Origin: Colidextribacter sp. OB.20
GTDB taxonomy: Bacteria; Bacillota; Clostridia; Oscillospirales; Oscillospiraceae
Assembly: GCF_009911595.1 (NCBI RefSeq)
Contig: NZ_QWKG01000014.1
Span: forward strand, 1 to 64,000
Direction: 5' to 3'
DNA length: 64,000 nucleotides
Positions 51,263 to 61,824 of this stretch are shown here, one piece after another. The notes below the pieces were generated by a model. That model saw nothing but the letters and a program-made list of their open reading frames with translations, ran no database searches and was not told the DNA's origin. How positions within the stretch are numbered: position 1 is the first letter of the stretch; every line of letters begins with the position of its first letter. The translations under genes and the position numbers were made by a program.

Positions 51263-52243
51263 ATGCCTGACATCGTAACCGGAACCGGCAACACTTTCAA
51301 TCTGCCCAATTTCGCCGGGGAACTGTTCACCGCTTCCCCCACCCGAACCCCCTTCCTGTCCATGATCGGCGGGCTGTCTGGGGGCCGCAAGACTGATAAT
51401 GACCGCTTCATCACCGGGCAACTGTATGAGTTCCCCGAACCCGCCCAGCCGGAGATTTCGGAACAGGCTTCCGAAACGGCCCCCACCGCCACGGCGATTG
51501 CCCGTGAGCAGAAGTACAACGTGACGCAGATTTTCCACGAAACCATTTCCATCACCTACGCCAAACAGGCCAACCGGGGCAAGCTGTCCGGCCTGATCCC
51601 CGCCGGGGCGCAAGCCAACCCCACTTCTGAACTGGATTGGCAGATCGCCCGCCGCCTGGAAAAGATCGCCCGTGACGTGGAACACACCTTCCTGAACGGC
51701 ACCTATGCGGAAGCAAGTGCCGTGAACGAAGCGAACAAGACCCGTGGCATGATGGAACTTTGTTCCACCGGCACCCACATTGACGCTGGCGGCGCTGAAC
51801 TGTCCGTTGATCTGCTGAAGCAGTTCTTCAAGGCTATGGCGGATGCCGGGGCCTTTTTCGGGAACATGGTTCTGTTCTGTGGTTCCGAACAGAAACAGCG
51901 GATCACCACCCTGTATGAAAAGCAGGTGGGTTACAACACCCCCCAGACCCGCACCGTGGGCGGTATGAACATTCAGAAGTTGGAAAGTGACTTCTTTGAA
52001 ATGGGTATCTGCTACAACCCGTTTATGAAGCCCGGTTCCATCGGCCTGTTTGACGTGTCCGCCTGTGCGCCTGTGTTCCAGGACGTTCCCGGCAAGGGCG
52101 TTTTGTTCCTGGAAGATTTGGCAAAGGTGGGCGCTTCTGACCGCAAGCAGATTTATGGTGAAATCGGCCTGGATCACGGCCCCGCCTTCCTTCACGGTTC
52201 TATTACCGGCCTGAAGGACAGCGGCGCAAGTGTTGAGCCGTAA
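51263..52243 (+). CDS. Major capsid protein, SU10 (DUF5309) type
   Basis: 326 residues. N-terminus ends in the typical SPTRTPFLSMIGG, followed by the E-loop region (QLYEFPEPAQPEISEQ) and RTVGGMNIQKLESDFFEMGI near 230. HK97-like fold of the SU10 family. GAAAGGATG lies before ATG. Confidence 0.9.
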   Translation: MPDIVTGTGNTFNLPNFAGELFTASPTRTPFLSMIGGLSGGRKTDNDRFITGQLYEFPEPAQPEISEQASETAPTATAIAREQKYNVTQIFHETISITYAKQANRGKLSGLIPAGAQANPTSELDWQIARRLEKIARDVEHTFLNGTYAEASAVNEANKTRGMMELCSTGTHIDAGGAELSVDLLKQFFKAMADAGAFFGNMVLFCGSEQKQRITTLYEKQVGYNTPQTRTVGGMNIQKLESDFFEMGICYNPFMKPGSIGLFDVSACAPVFQDVPGKGVLFLEDLAKVGASDRKQIYGEIGLDHGPAFLHGSITGLKDSGASVEP

Positions 52244-52257
52244 GGGAGGCTTCAATA

Positions 52258-52581
52258 ATGTTCAAGATCATGGGAAAACAGAGGTTTGGGGCCGTGTACC
52301 GGGGCGGGAAGTGCATTGTCAATTTCCGCAACGGCGTTGGCTACACCGACAACGCTGATGATGCCGAATACCTGAAGAAACAGGGTTACACGGTGGAGGG
52401 GAAAGCCCCCGCCGCTGATCCTGACCCCCTGGCCGGTATGACCAACAAGGAACTGATCGCCTATGCCCAGGATCACGGGATCGACCTGACCGGGGTTCCC
52501 AATAACAAGGGGAAAATCCTGGCCGCTATCCGGGCCGTGGAGCCGTTGCCCACCCCTGAAGAAGATCAGGGCGGCGAATAA
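52258..52581 (+). CDS. Head-associated protein with HeH/SAP-like C-terminus
   Basis: 107 residues. N-terminal small beta part (FGAVYRGGKCIVNFRNG) and a C-terminal helix-extension-helix (MTNKELIAYAQDHGIDLTG, NNKGKILAAIRA). Similar proteins follow capsid genes in Clostridia phages; role unknown. Confidence 0.6.
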   Translation: MFKIMGKQRFGAVYRGGKCIVNFRNGVGYTDNADDAEYLKKQGYTVEGKAPAADPDPLAGMTNKELIAYAQDHGIDLTGVPNNKGKILAAIRAVEPLPTPEEDQGGE

Positions 52582-52600
52582 GAAAGGTGGGTGAACGCCC

Positions 52601-52987
52601 ATGTTGGAAGATGCGGTTGCTTTTCTGGAAGCCTTGGGCGTTGCCGGGGCCGGGGATGATCCGTTCCTTCCCTATTTGATCAACAGCGTGACCGAACGGG
52701 TGAAAAATGAAACCAACCAACAGGAAATCCCGGAAGGCTTGCATTGGGTATCTGTGGAATTGGTGGTTGGGGAATATCTGACCTTTAAGAAGAACGCCGG
52801 ACAGCTTGACATGAACGGCCTGGATTTTGAAGCGGCAATTAAGCAAATCCAGGAAGGTGACACCAACACGGTTTTTGCCGTGGGTGAAGGGAGCCTGACA
52901 CCGGAACAGCGGTTGGAAGTGCTGATTTCCCGGTTGACCCGTGACAGAACCCGTGAATTCATCCGTTATAGGCGGTTGGTGTGGTGA
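52601..52987 (+). CDS. Head-tail connector (gp6-like)
   Basis: 128 residues, all-helical, with NSVTERVKNETNQQEIPEGL and VSVELVVGEYL typical of head-tail adaptors. AGAAAGGTGG upstream. Confidence 0.8.
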   Translation: MLEDAVAFLEALGVAGAGDDPFLPYLINSVTERVKNETNQQEIPEGLHWVSVELVVGEYLTFKKNAGQLDMNGLDFEAAIKQIQEGDTNTVFAVGEGSLTPEQRLEVLISRLTRDRTREFIRYRRLVW

Positions 52988-53349
52988 ACGCCCACCGGAA
53001 GGCCCTGGAACGGTTGTGGAAGGATCGGTGTTCTTTTTATGTTAAACAGGAAGTCACCGATCCTGACACCAACCTGACTGACTTTCAGGAAGTGCCGCTT
53101 CTGGAAGATCAGCCATGCAAGCTGTCCTTTGAAAACCTGACCACCACCGATGAAAACCACGTTGCCACCGTGGCCCAAGGCGTGAAGCTGTTTCTGTCCC
53201 CGGATGTGGTGATCCCGCCCGGTTGTAAAATCGTGGTTCACCGTTTCAATGAACTTGAACGGGAATTCACCTATTCCCAAAGCGGGGAAGCCGGGGTGTT
53301 CACCAACCACCAGGAAATCACCCTGGCCCTGTGGAATGGGTGGGCCTGA
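52984..53349 (+). CDS. Head closure/stopper protein
   Basis: 121 residues from the GTG overlapping the previous stop (GTGA); GTG 52981 is equally possible. KDRCSFYVKQEV, VKLFLSPDVVIPPGCKIVV and an N-terminal helix fit SPP1 gp16-like stoppers. Confidence 0.7.
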   Translation: MNAHRKALERLWKDRCSFYVKQEVTDPDTNLTDFQEVPLLEDQPCKLSFENLTTTDENHVATVAQGVKLFLSPDVVIPPGCKIVVHRFNELEREFTYSQSGEAGVFTNHQEITLALWNGWA

Positions 53350-53912
53350 TGGGGCGGCGTTGGGGCAAAGCTGATTTTCAAGCCCTGAAGGACTTGGAAG
53401 AACGGCTTGCCAAACTGGAACAGGTGGATTTTGACCGGTTTTGCCGGGAAGCCGCCGCCGATATTGCGGGCCGTCTGTTGGAGAAAGTCAAAAAGCGCAC
53501 TCCTGTTGGGGTAGTGCCTAAAGACATTTACGACAACAAAAAAAGCACCGTCACCGTGATTGGCGCAAGCGGCAAGAAGCGCAAGTTTGCAAGCCGGGAA
53601 AGCGCCATATACCAACAGTATTGGGCCGGGTATACCGGGGGCACCTTGCGGGATGCGTGGGTGATTCTCCCGGTGGAAAAGGTGGGCAACACCTACATTG
53701 TGACCGTGGTGAACGCCACGGAATATGCGTCCTACGTTGAATTCGGCCACCGTCAAAGACCGGGGCGCTACGTCCCCGCCTTGGGCAAAAGCCTAAAGGC
53801 AAGTTGGGTGAAAGGGCGCTTCATGCTGACCATTTCCGAACAGGAATTGGAAGCCCAGCTTCCGGCCCTTCTGGAACAGAAACTTTACACGCTGTTGAAG
53901 GGGGTGTTCTGA
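53349..53912 (+). CDS. HK97 gp10-like tail completion protein
   Basis: 187 residues from ATG overlapping the preceding TGA. RLLEKVKKRTPVGV and TVVNATEYASYVEFGHR are hallmark gp10 motifs. The segment KKRKFASRESAIY is an insertion. Confidence 0.88.
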   Translation: MGRRWGKADFQALKDLEERLAKLEQVDFDRFCREAAADIAGRLLEKVKKRTPVGVVPKDIYDNKKSTVTVIGASGKKRKFASRESAIYQQYWAGYTGGTLRDAWVILPVEKVGNTYIVTVVNATEYASYVEFGHRQRPGRYVPALGKSLKASWVKGRFMLTISEQELEAQLPALLEQKLYTLLKGVF

Positions 53913-54340
53913 TGCTGAATGACATTATCACGGGAATTGCAAAGGCGTTGGGCACCACCTTTGGAAGTGAATTCAGGGTTTACAAAAACGATGTGAAGCA
54001 AGGTTTTACAGAACCTTGTTTTTTTATTGCCACGCTGAAGCCTGAACAGAAACCCCTTCTTGGGGATCGGGCCATTTGGCGGAACCCGTTTGATATTCAC
54101 TATTTCCCCAAGGACGGCGGCACCAATGAAGAACTGTACAACGTGGCCGAATACCTGATGTTTGGGTTGCGATATATCACCCTTCCCAACGGGGATATGT
54201 TACGGGGCACGTCTATCAGCTATGAAGTGGTGGAAGGCGTTCTTCATTTTTTCGTGAACTACAACATGATCGTAAACATTCCCAAGGAACTTCCCACCAT
54301 GGAAACCTTGGAGATCGACCAACACACAAAGAAAGGGTGA
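53912..54340 (+). CDS. Tail terminator family protein
   Basis: 142 residues from ATG overlapping TGA. The pattern QGFTEPCFFIATLKPEQKPL and FDIHYFPKDG is that of phage tail terminator proteins (DUF6838-like). Confidence 0.75.
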   Translation: MLNDIITGIAKALGTTFGSEFRVYKNDVKQGFTEPCFFIATLKPEQKPLLGDRAIWRNPFDIHYFPKDGGTNEELYNVAEYLMFGLRYITLPNGDMLRGTSISYEVVEGVLHFFVNYNMIVNIPKELPTMETLEIDQHTKKG

Positions 54341-54344
54341 TTTG

Positions 54345-54557
54345 ATGGCTACTAAAAAGGCTGCTGAAGGCACCGAACAGAAGGCCCCGGTGACGTATAG
54401 CAAGGAACAGATTTTGACCTTTAAGAAGTTCAGTACCCGCCGTGATCTTCTGACGGTCAAGCTGAATGAAAACCAGCGGTACACCATGGATCAGGTGGAA
54501 GCCGTGATCCGGGACTTTATGACCCCGAAAGGGAAGAAAGGCAAGGTGAATAACTAA
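54345..54557 (+). CDS. Small phage protein before the sheath
   Basis: 70 residues; basic at both ends, central SKEQILTFKKFSTRRDLLTV. Short proteins like this precede the sheath in PBSX-like clusters (YqbK/XkdJ area). Overlaps the sheath start (TAATG). Confidence 0.6.
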   Translation: MATKKAAEGTEQKAPVTYSKEQILTFKKFSTRRDLLTVKLNENQRYTMDQVEAVIRDFMTPKGKKGKVNN

Positions 54558-55903
54558 TGGCCCTTGGTGGCGGCACCTTCCTGGTGCAGAACAAAATTCT
54601 TCCCGGCGCTTATATCAATTTCATTTCCGTCCCCTACGCAAGCGCCACCCTGTCTGATCGTGGCTATGCCACGATTGCCCTTCCTATGAGTTGGGGGCCT
54701 GAAGGGAAGATGTTCACGGTGGAGTTGGCCGACTTCATCAAGAACAGTCAGAAAATTTTCGGCTACGCCTACACCGCCCCGGAACTTTTGCCCATGCGGG
54801 AGATTTTCAAGACGGCGAAAACCGTTCACTTCTACCGCCTGAACATGGACGGCAAAAAGGCCGTTTGCACCTTGGGGCCGGGGGAAACTCCCACCCCGAT
54901 TGCTACCGCCAAATATCCCGGTGTGCGGGGGAACGATGTGCGGATCGTGATTGAAGCGGCGGAAGAATACACGGACGAAAACCCCGTGTATGACGTTTCC
55001 ACCTACCTTGGGATCGTGCCCGTTGACCGGCAAGAGAAGGTTTCTACCATCACCGATCTGAAGGACAATGATTTCGTGGTGTGGAATGAGGGCGGCACTT
55101 TGGCCCTGACCGCTTCCATGCCCCTGACCGGTGGTGAGGATGGAGCCGTGGAAGATGCGGCCCACCAGTTCTATCTTGATCAGGCGGAAGGCTACAACTT
55201 CAACGCCATGGGGTGTATGTCCACCGATCCCATTATCAAGGGCCTGTATGCGGCCTTCTGTAAGCGTATGCGGGACGATGTGGGCAAGAAGTTCCAGGTG
55301 GTGGTATCTAACCACCTTGCGGACTATGAAGGCGTTGTGAGCGTCAAGAACGGCCTGGACGGTGAGGATGAAGAAACCGCCGCCCTGATCCCGTGGGTGA
55401 CGGGCGTGGTGGCCGGAACCGCCGTGAACAAGTCCGCCACGAACAAGAACTATGATGGGGAATACACCATCGACACCCGGTATAGTCAGACGGAACTGGA
55501 AAACGGGATCAAGGAAGGTTCCTTCATGTTCCACATGGTAGATGAAAAGGTGAATGTCCTGACCGACATTAACAGCTTCATTTCCATCACGGACGAAAAA
55601 TCCGGGGACTTTTCCAGCAACCAGACGATCCGGGTTCTGGATCAGATCGCCAATGATATTGCCGTTCTGTTCGGCAAGAAGTATATTGGCAAGGTTCCCA
55701 ATGATGCGCCCGGACGGATCAGCCTGTGGAACGACATTGTAAAGCACCACCAGCAGCTTCAGTCTATCCGGGCCATTGAGAACTTCAGCCCGGAGGACGT
55801 GACGGTTGAAAAGGGTGACACCAAAAAGGCCGTTGCCGTTACGGACTACGTTTCCCCGATCAACGCCATGGAACAGCTTTACATGGTTGTTTGGGTTCAG
55901 TAA
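54557..55903 (+). CDS. Tail sheath protein (XkdK-like)
   Basis: 448 residues. N-terminal PGAYINFISVP and the middle LTGGEDG loop are typical; the C-terminal domain with VLDQIANDIAVLFGKKYIGK and MEQLYMVVWVQ forms the conserved sheath core. Shows a contractile tail, so the phage is a myovirus. Confidence 0.95.
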   Translation: MALGGGTFLVQNKILPGAYINFISVPYASATLSDRGYATIALPMSWGPEGKMFTVELADFIKNSQKIFGYAYTAPELLPMREIFKTAKTVHFYRLNMDGKKAVCTLGPGETPTPIATAKYPGVRGNDVRIVIEAAEEYTDENPVYDVSTYLGIVPVDRQEKVSTITDLKDNDFVVWNEGGTLALTASMPLTGGEDGAVEDAAHQFYLDQAEGYNFNAMGCMSTDPIIKGLYAAFCKRMRDDVGKKFQVVVSNHLADYEGVVSVKNGLDGEDEETAALIPWVTGVVAGTAVNKSATNKNYDGEYTIDTRYSQTELENGIKEGSFMFHMVDEKVNVLTDINSFISITDEKSGDFSSNQTIRVLDQIANDIAVLFGKKYIGKVPNDAPGRISLWNDIVKHHQQLQSIRAIENFSPEDVTVEKGDTKKAVAVTDYVSPINAMEQLYMVVWVQ

Positions 55904-55921
55904 GAAGGGAGGGAATAAACC

Positions 55922-56404
55922 TTGAACTGGAATGGAACGCCGATCATGCACCCCAAGGATTCCGTCTTTGCGGCCCTTGCGGAGTGTTTCGTCACCATTG
56001 ACGATGTGCGGTATAACTTCATGCAGGCTATCAACCTGGAAGCCCATTTCGAGAAGAACAAGACGGAAGTTCCCATTTTGGGCAAGACCGGCAAGGGCAA
56101 CAAGGCCACCGGCTGGAAGGGCACTGGTTCCGCCACGTTCCACTATAACACGTCCATTTTCCGCCAAATGATGGAGCGGTACAAGAACACCGGCGTGGAC
56201 GTGTATTTCGACATTCAGATCACCAACGAAGATCCCACGTCCGCCGCTGGACGGCAAACCGTCATTCTGAAGGATTGCAACATCGACAGCGCCCTTCTGG
56301 CAAAGTTTGACGCTGACGCTGAATATCTGGATGAAGATATGGACTTCACCTTTGAGGATTTCGAGATGCCGGAAGTGTTTAATCACTTGGATGGCATGGT
56401 TTAA
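55922..56404 (+). CDS. Tail tube protein (XkdM-like)
   Basis: 160 residues with TTG start after GGGAGGG. VPILGKTGKGNKATGWKGTG and the following beta-sandwich are XkdM-type. Confidence 0.9.
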   Translation: MNWNGTPIMHPKDSVFAALAECFVTIDDVRYNFMQAINLEAHFEKNKTEVPILGKTGKGNKATGWKGTGSATFHYNTSIFRQMMERYKNTGVDVYFDIQITNEDPTSAAGRQTVILKDCNIDSALLAKFDADAEYLDEDMDFTFEDFEMPEVFNHLDGMV

Positions 56405-56480
56405 CCGGACACCAGCCCCCGCCCACGTTCAGCGGGCGGGGGTTGAATATTAACTTTCAATAAACAGGAGGAATTCAACA

Positions 56481-56912
56481 ATGAGTAACACCCTGTCCGC
56501 ATTTTTGGCGGAAAACGCCTTGACGGTGGATCACATCAAGTTCCCCGCTTCCCCCCGGTTCCTGGATGAAAAGAAGAAGCCCATGCTGTGGGAGATCAAG
56601 ACCATTTCCGCCACGGAAGATGAAGCCTTGCGGAAGGCTTGCGCCAAGCGGGTTCCCGTCCCCGGCAAGAAGAACCAGTATCAGCGGGAAACCGACTATG
56701 ATATGTACCTTGGGAAGCTGGCCGTGGCCTGTACGGTGTTCCCTGACCTGAACAACGCCGATCTTCAGAACAGCTATCACGTCATGGGCGGGGAAGCACT
56801 TCTGAAGGCCATGCTGACCCCCGGCGAATACGCCGAATACGTTTCCAAGGTGCAAGAGGTTTGCGGGTTTGACACCACCCTTCAGGATGAGGTTGACGAA
56901 GCAAAAAACTAA
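56481..56912 (+). CDS. Tail assembly chaperone (XkdN-like), 0-frame product
   Basis: 143 residues. LWEIKTISATEDEALRKACA, NSYHVMGGEALLKAMLTP and GEYAEYVSKVQEVCGF match XkdN. The last codons are GCA AAA AAC TAA, a -1 slippery heptamer placed on the stop. Confidence 0.88.
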   Translation: MSNTLSAFLAENALTVDHIKFPASPRFLDEKKKPMLWEIKTISATEDEALRKACAKRVPVPGKKNQYQRETDYDMYLGKLAVACTVFPDLNNADLQNSYHVMGGEALLKAMLTPGEYAEYVSKVQEVCGFDTTLQDEVDEAKN

Positions 56913-57118
56913 TTCGTGAAGGTGATGGGGAAGCAAACATCTGTTACTATTGCCTTCACGAACTTCACATTTTACCCCATGAATTTTTCGCCTTGCCCCG
57001 GAAGGAGCGGGCTTTTGTGATCGCCGCCATTGATGAACGGGTGGAGCATGAAAAGCAGAAGGCGAAAGAACTTGAACGCAAAAACCGCCGTGGCGGGCGG
57101 AAGGGCCGGAAACACTGA
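56903..57118 (+). CDS. -1 frame extension of the tail assembly chaperone
   Basis: Slip site A AAA AAC at 56903-56909. A -1 slip continues with CTA ATT CGT GAA and gives about 70 more residues: GEANICYYCLHEL, then HEFFALPRKERAFVIAAIDE and a basic Lys/Arg tail (RRGGRKGRKH), ending TGA 57118. It has no good start of its own. Tail chaperones in many phages use this -1 shift to make a long minor form. Confidence 0.8.
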   Translation, partial: KKLIREGDGEANICYYCLHELHILPHEFFALPRKERAFVIAAIDERVEHEKQKAKELERKNRRGGRKGRKH

Positions 57119-57157
57119 CCCTTCCGCCGCAAGGCGGATTTTTAAGGTGGTGATCCT

Positions 57158-59782
57158 ATGGCTACGATTAAAAGCGCCCTGTCCCTGTATGACGGAATGA
57201 GCGCCCCCCTGAAGAACATTCACACGGCCTTGAACATTGTTCTGAATAGCTTTGAAGCGGTTCAAGACGCTTCCGGGAACGTGATCGACACTTCCGCCAT
57301 TCAGGAAGCCCGTGAAGAATTGGCAAGGGCCGGAAGTCAACTGGATCAGATGGAACAGAACATCCGGGAAGCCGAACAGGCCCAGGATCAGTTCAACGGT
57401 AGTGTTCGGGAAGGAGCCAACGCCGCTGATTCTTTGGGAAGCAAGCTGAAGGGCATTTTGGCAACCGTGGTGAGTATCGCCGGGGTGAAATCGGCCCTTG
57501 GATGGGCGCAAGAAAATATGAAGCTGGCCGACACCCAACGCAACGCCGAAAACCAGCTAAAAGCGGTTTTGGCGAACATGGGTGTTGAAGATATTGAAAT
57601 CCCCGTTACAGTTGACACCGGGGATGCAGTAAAAACCCTGAATAATATTGAAAATAATTTGGAAGCGTTGAACAGTCCCCAAGTCATTGTTGACACTTCC
57701 AATGCTATAAACGCCTTAAACCGGTTCAACCGGGTTTCCAATAGGCTTGATGGTTCGGCCATTGACACGACCTTGAATCTGGACAATGGGGAAGCCATGC
57801 AAGCCGCCATGGAATATGACGATTGGGCTAACCGGACGGACGGGAACACCATTCAGAACACCCTCCTTTTGAATGGCCCGGATCAGCCGGGAAACATGGA
57901 AGCCGCCCTGGCCCTGAACACGGGCGGGGCTGTTGCGGCCTATGATGATTTCGTCAATACTGTGGACGGGAACACGATCACCGCCACTGTGGCCGTGGAC
58001 AATTCCCAAGCAATCAGCGCCTATGACGCTATCACCGCCAAAGCGTCTGAAATTCAGGGCCGGGGCATTTACGGTGATGAAGCCATGATTGCCGGTGCCG
58101 CTGAATTCGCCACCTACTTTTCGGACGCTGAAGCCATTATGTCCATGATGGACACCCTTTCCAACTACGCCATGGGCATGACCGGGGGCGGGGCCATTGA
58201 TGCAACCGCCATGGTGGACTATGCCACCAATCTTGGTAAGATCATGACCGGTGCCTATGACGCTATGACCAAGAAGGGCTTTGAATTCACGGATGCCCAA
58301 AAAGCCGTGATTGAAGGCACCGCCACCCACGCCCAATATGTGGAAGCCTTGGGTGAAGATTATCAATCCATGTCGGAAGATATGCGGGCGGCAACGGTGA
58401 TCAATAGCATTATTGCGGAAAGTTGGGATGGCCTGTATGAAGCCATGTCCAACACCCCTGAAGGGAAAATCATTCAATTCCAGAACCGCTTTGGTGATTT
58501 GCGGGAAGTGTTGGGAAACCGGGTTTACCCCGCCGCCTTGCAATTTTTTGACGTATTTGAACGACATTTCCCCCAAATTGAACAACTTTTGACGGTGTTT
58601 TCTGATGGCGTTTCCGGGTTGATCATTGTGCTGACCTGGATTGCAGAAGCCGCCCTGAATGTGGCTTCTGTTATCGTGGATAATTGGGGCTGGATTGGCC
58701 CGATTATTGGCGGGGTTGCGGCGGCGCTGTTGGTTTACTATGGGGCACAACTGGCCGTGAACACAATCACCGGAATTTCCACGGCTTTACTTCATGCCCA
58801 CGCCTTTGCCGAACAGGTAAAGGCCGCTTCAACTATGATGGCAACGGGGGCCACCTTTGCCGAAACATCGGCCCAATATGGCCTAAATGCGGCCCTGTAC
58901 GCTTGTCCCATTATGTGGATCGTCATGCTGGTGATTGCCCTGGTGGCCGTGTTCTATGCCGCCGTGGCGGCGGTCAACAAATTTGCCGGAACCAGCGTTT
59001 CCGCCACCGGTATAATTTGCGGCGCATTTATGGCGGCGCTTGCCTTCATCGGGAACCTGTTCGTGGCCCTGTGGAATATCGCCGTTGACGTGTTCGTGCT
59101 GATCTACAATTTGGTTGCCACCGTGGCAAACTTCATCGGAAACGTATTCACTGATCCCGTTGGAGCCGTGGCCCGCCTGTTCTTTGATTTGGCGGACACG
59201 GTTCTTGGTGTACTTCAAACTTTGGCCGGTGCCATTGATGCCATTTTCGGTTCCAATTTGGCCGGGGCGGTTCAAGGCTGGCGTGATTCCCTTGGTGGAT
59301 GGGTTGATGAAACCTTTGGCAAGGGTGAAGAAGTCATGGAGAAAATGAACGCCGATGATATGAAGTTGGGCCGGTTCGAGTACGGGCAAGCCTTTGATCT
59401 TGGGTACAAATTCGGTGAAGGAATTGAAGATACCATCGGCGGATTGTTCAAGACCCCCACCCTGGATGAAATGGGCCTGGATTCCCTGGACGCTTTTAAT
59501 CTTGGAAACACCCTGGATGGGGTATATGGCAACACCGGGGACACCGCCGCCAATACTGCCGCCGCCGCTGACACGCTGGACTATATGGATGAAGATTTGG
59601 CGTGGATGAAAGATATTGCCGAACGGGAAGCAATCAACCGTTACACCACGGCGGAAATCAAAGTGGAACAGCACAATGAAAACCACATTTCCAAGGACAC
59701 TGACCTTGATGGGGTTATGGAAGCCTTCTGTTTCGACTTTGCGGAAAAGCTGGATGTTTCGGCGGAAGGGGTACATGAATAA
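57158..59782 (+). CDS. Tail tape measure protein
   Basis: 874 residues. Coiled N-terminus 40-85, about five degenerate 27-30 residue repeats at 149-300 of pattern V-VDTG-A---LN, then TMP-like [21 protein letters not shown] region, and hydrophobic helices at about 480-680 (for example [20 protein letters not shown]). Sets tail length and is injected with DNA. The repeats are unusual for this family. Confidence 0.88.
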   Translation: MATIKSALSLYDGMSAPLKNIHTALNIVLNSFEAVQDASGNVIDTSAIQEAREELARAGSQLDQMEQNIREAEQAQDQFNGSVREGANAADSLGSKLKGILATVVSIAGVKSALGWAQENMKLADTQRNAENQLKAVLANMGVEDIEIPVTVDTGDAVKTLNNIENNLEALNSPQVIVDTSNAINALNRFNRVSNRLDGSAIDTTLNLDNGEAMQAAMEYDDWANRTDGNTIQNTLLLNGPDQPGNMEAALALNTGGAVAAYDDFVNTVDGNTITATVAVDNSQAISAYDAITAKASEIQGRGIYGDEAMIAGAAEFATYFSDAEAIMSMMDTLSNYAMGMTGGGAIDATAMVDYATNLGKIMTGAYDAMTKKGFEFTDAQKAVIEGTATHAQYVEALGEDYQSMSEDMRAATVINSIIAESWDGLYEAMSNTPEGKIIQFQNRFGDLREVLGNRVYPAALQFFDVFERHFPQIEQLLTVFSDGVSGLIIVLTWIAEAALNVASVIVDNWGWIGPIIGGVAAALLVYYGAQLAVNTITGISTALLHAHAFAEQVKAASTMMATGATFAETSAQYGLNAALYACPIMWIVMLVIALVAVFYAAVAAVNKFAGTSVSATGIICGAFMAALAFIGNLFVALWNIAVDVFVLIYNLVATVANFIGNVFTDPVGAVARLFFDLADTVLGVLQTLAGAIDAIFGSNLAGAVQGWRDSLGGWVDETFGKGEEVMEKMNADDMKLGRFEYGQAFDLGYKFGEGIEDTIGGLFKTPTLDEMGLDSLDAFNLGNTLDGVYGNTGDTAANTAAAADTLDYMDEDLAWMKDIAEREAINRYTTAEIKVEQHNENHISKDTDLDGVMEAFCFDFAEKLDVSAEGVHE

Positions 59783-60450
59783 TGGCTTACAAAATGTACA
59801 TTGCCGGGGCTTTAATGCCCATTACCCCTTCCAAAGTGAAGGTGAAAATCAACAATCAGAACAAGACCCTGACCCTGATCAGCGGGGAAGAAATCAACAT
59901 CCTGAAGGAAGCAAAGCTGACAGACGTTTCCTTTGACGTGGTTCTTCCCCAAGTTCCCTATCCGTTCACCAACGGCGGCGCACAAAGCGCCGATTATTAT
60001 TTGAGCCTGTTTGAACGGCTGAAGCAAAGCAAGACCCCGTTTCAATGGATTTTGAACAGGAGCCGCCCGGACGGGGTGGCCCTGTTCTATTCCAATCTGA
60101 CCGTTGGCCTGGAAGATTACCAAATTACGGACGATGCCAAAGAAGGCTTTGATCTGACCGTTTCGGTCAAGCTGAAACAATACCGGGCCTTTGGCACTAA
60201 AACGGTTCAGATCACCCCTTCCTCGGCCCCGTCCCAACCGGCCACCGCCACGGTACAAGAACCCCCACGGGAAACAACCAGCGCCCCCAAAGCGGCGAAC
60301 TACACCGTGAAATCCGGGGATTGCTTGTGGAATATCGCAAAGAAGCAGTTGGGGGACGGTTCCCGCTGGAAAGAAATCTATGAACTGAACAAGGATAAAA
60401 TCAAGAACCCCAACCTGATTTATTCCGGCCAATCTCTAACCATGCCCTGA
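59782..60450 (+). CDS. LysM-domain baseplate/tail protein (XkdP-like)
   Basis: 222 residues. N-terminal XkdP-type domain, Pro/Thr-rich linker (160-175), LysM at 176-222 ([20 protein letters not shown]). The LysM binds peptidoglycan. TAATG overlap with tape measure. Confidence 0.9.
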   Translation: MAYKMYIAGALMPITPSKVKVKINNQNKTLTLISGEEINILKEAKLTDVSFDVVLPQVPYPFTNGGAQSADYYLSLFERLKQSKTPFQWILNRSRPDGVALFYSNLTVGLEDYQITDDAKEGFDLTVSVKLKQYRAFGTKTVQITPSSAPSQPATATVQEPPRETTSAPKAANYTVKSGDCLWNIAKKQLGDGSRWKEIYELNKDKIKNPNLIYSGQSLTMP

Positions 60451-60467
60451 CTGAAGGGGGTGTTCCT

Positions 60468-61427
60468 TTGGGCGCTGAAATCTTGATTCAACACGGTTCA
60501 ACAATTCAATATCCCGCCGTGGTAGAAGGCGCAAAGCTGACTTTGGAGCGAAAGGGCACCCCCGGCAAGCTGACCTTCACCGTTGTGAAGGATTCCAAGC
60601 TGAACTTCCAGGAAGGTGATCCCGTAAAGCTGACCCTGGACGGAACCCCCATGTTCTATGGGTTCGTGTTCATCAAAAGCCGGGATAAGGACGGCACCAT
60701 TGATGTGACGGCCTATGACCAACTGCGCTATCTGAAGAACAAGGACACGATCACGGAAGAAGGGCTGAAGGCTTCCGATCTTCTAAAGCGGATCGCCACG
60801 GATTTTCGGTTGAACCTTGGAACCGTGGAAGATACCGGCTACACCATGGAAACCGTGGTGGAAGAAAACCAAACCCTATTCGACATGATCCAGAACGCCC
60901 TTGACGAAACCCTGTTGAACACCGGGAAGCTATATGTCCTGTATGATGATGTTGGAAGCCTGACACTGAAAGACATAAATTCCATGAAAACCAACCTTCT
61001 GATTGACATGGAAGCGGCGGAAAACTTCAGCTATTCTTCCAGCATTGACGATGCCACCTATAACAAGATCAAGCTGGCCTTCAACAATGAAAAGACCGGC
61101 AAGCGGGAACTGTATGTGGCCCAGGACGGGGAGAAGATCAACCAATGGGGTGTTCTTCAGTATTTTGAAGAAATTCAGACCGCAACGGGAGCCGCCGCAA
61201 AGGCGGAAGCCATGCTGGCCCATTATGACCGTAAAACCCGCAAGCTGACAATCAAAAACGCTTTTGCCCGCCCGGATATTCGGGCGGGTTCTGCTGTCAT
61301 GGTTTCCTTGAACTTAGGTGACATTATCGCCAATCAATATTTGATGGCGGAAAAGGTGGTTTTCACATTCAAGGAAGATGAAAACATGATGGATTTAACA
61401 TTGGTTGGGGGTGAATTTGTTGCCTAA
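60468..61427 (+). CDS. Baseplate hub protein (XkdQ-like)
   Basis: 319 residues with TTG start. LTLERKGTPGKLTFTVVKDS and the DLLKRIATDFRLNLG segment are XkdQ-like; the fold is that of gp27-type hubs. Confidence 0.88.
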   Translation: MGAEILIQHGSTIQYPAVVEGAKLTLERKGTPGKLTFTVVKDSKLNFQEGDPVKLTLDGTPMFYGFVFIKSRDKDGTIDVTAYDQLRYLKNKDTITEEGLKASDLLKRIATDFRLNLGTVEDTGYTMETVVEENQTLFDMIQNALDETLLNTGKLYVLYDDVGSLTLKDINSMKTNLLIDMEAAENFSYSSSIDDATYNKIKLAFNNEKTGKRELYVAQDGEKINQWGVLQYFEEIQTATGAAAKAEAMLAHYDRKTRKLTIKNAFARPDIRAGSAVMVSLNLGDIIANQYLMAEKVVFTFKEDENMMDLTLVGGEFVA

Positions 61428-61824
61428 CGCTGTTGAACTTGTAAAGCAAGCCGCCGTGGAAGCTGTGGAAGCCACCAAGCCGGTTCAATACCTGTTCGGG
61501 AAGGTGATTTCTGTTTCCCCCCTGAAAATCCAGGTTAGCGCAAAATCCATTTACACGGAAAAAATGCTGATCCTGACCCGAAACGTCACTGATTTTGAAG
61601 TTGATATGACGGTGAGCCATATCACGGAAAACCGGGCCGGTGGTTCCGGTGATCCGGCGTTCGCGTCCCATAACCACGAATACAAGGGGAAGAAAAAGTT
61701 CAAAGTCCACAACGCCCTGATCGTGGGGGATGAAGTGGTTTTGGGACGGGTGCAAGGCGGCAAGCGGTTTGTGGTGCTTGACCGGATCAAGCCGATTCCT
61801 GAACTGAAGGGGGAATGGCTATGA
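61420..61824 (+). CDS. DUF2577 baseplate protein
   Basis: 134 residues. TTG at 61420 has GGGGGTGA 5 bases upstream; GTG 61411 is an alternative. Oligosaccharide-binding-like strands (FGKVISVSPLKIQVSAKSI). Follows the hub gene as in PBSX. Confidence 0.8.
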   Translation: MPNAVELVKQAAVEAVEATKPVQYLFGKVISVSPLKIQVSAKSIYTEKMLILTRNVTDFEVDMTVSHITENRAGGSGDPAFASHNHEYKGKKKFKVHNALIVGDEVVLGRVQGGKRFVVLDRIKPIPELKGEWL

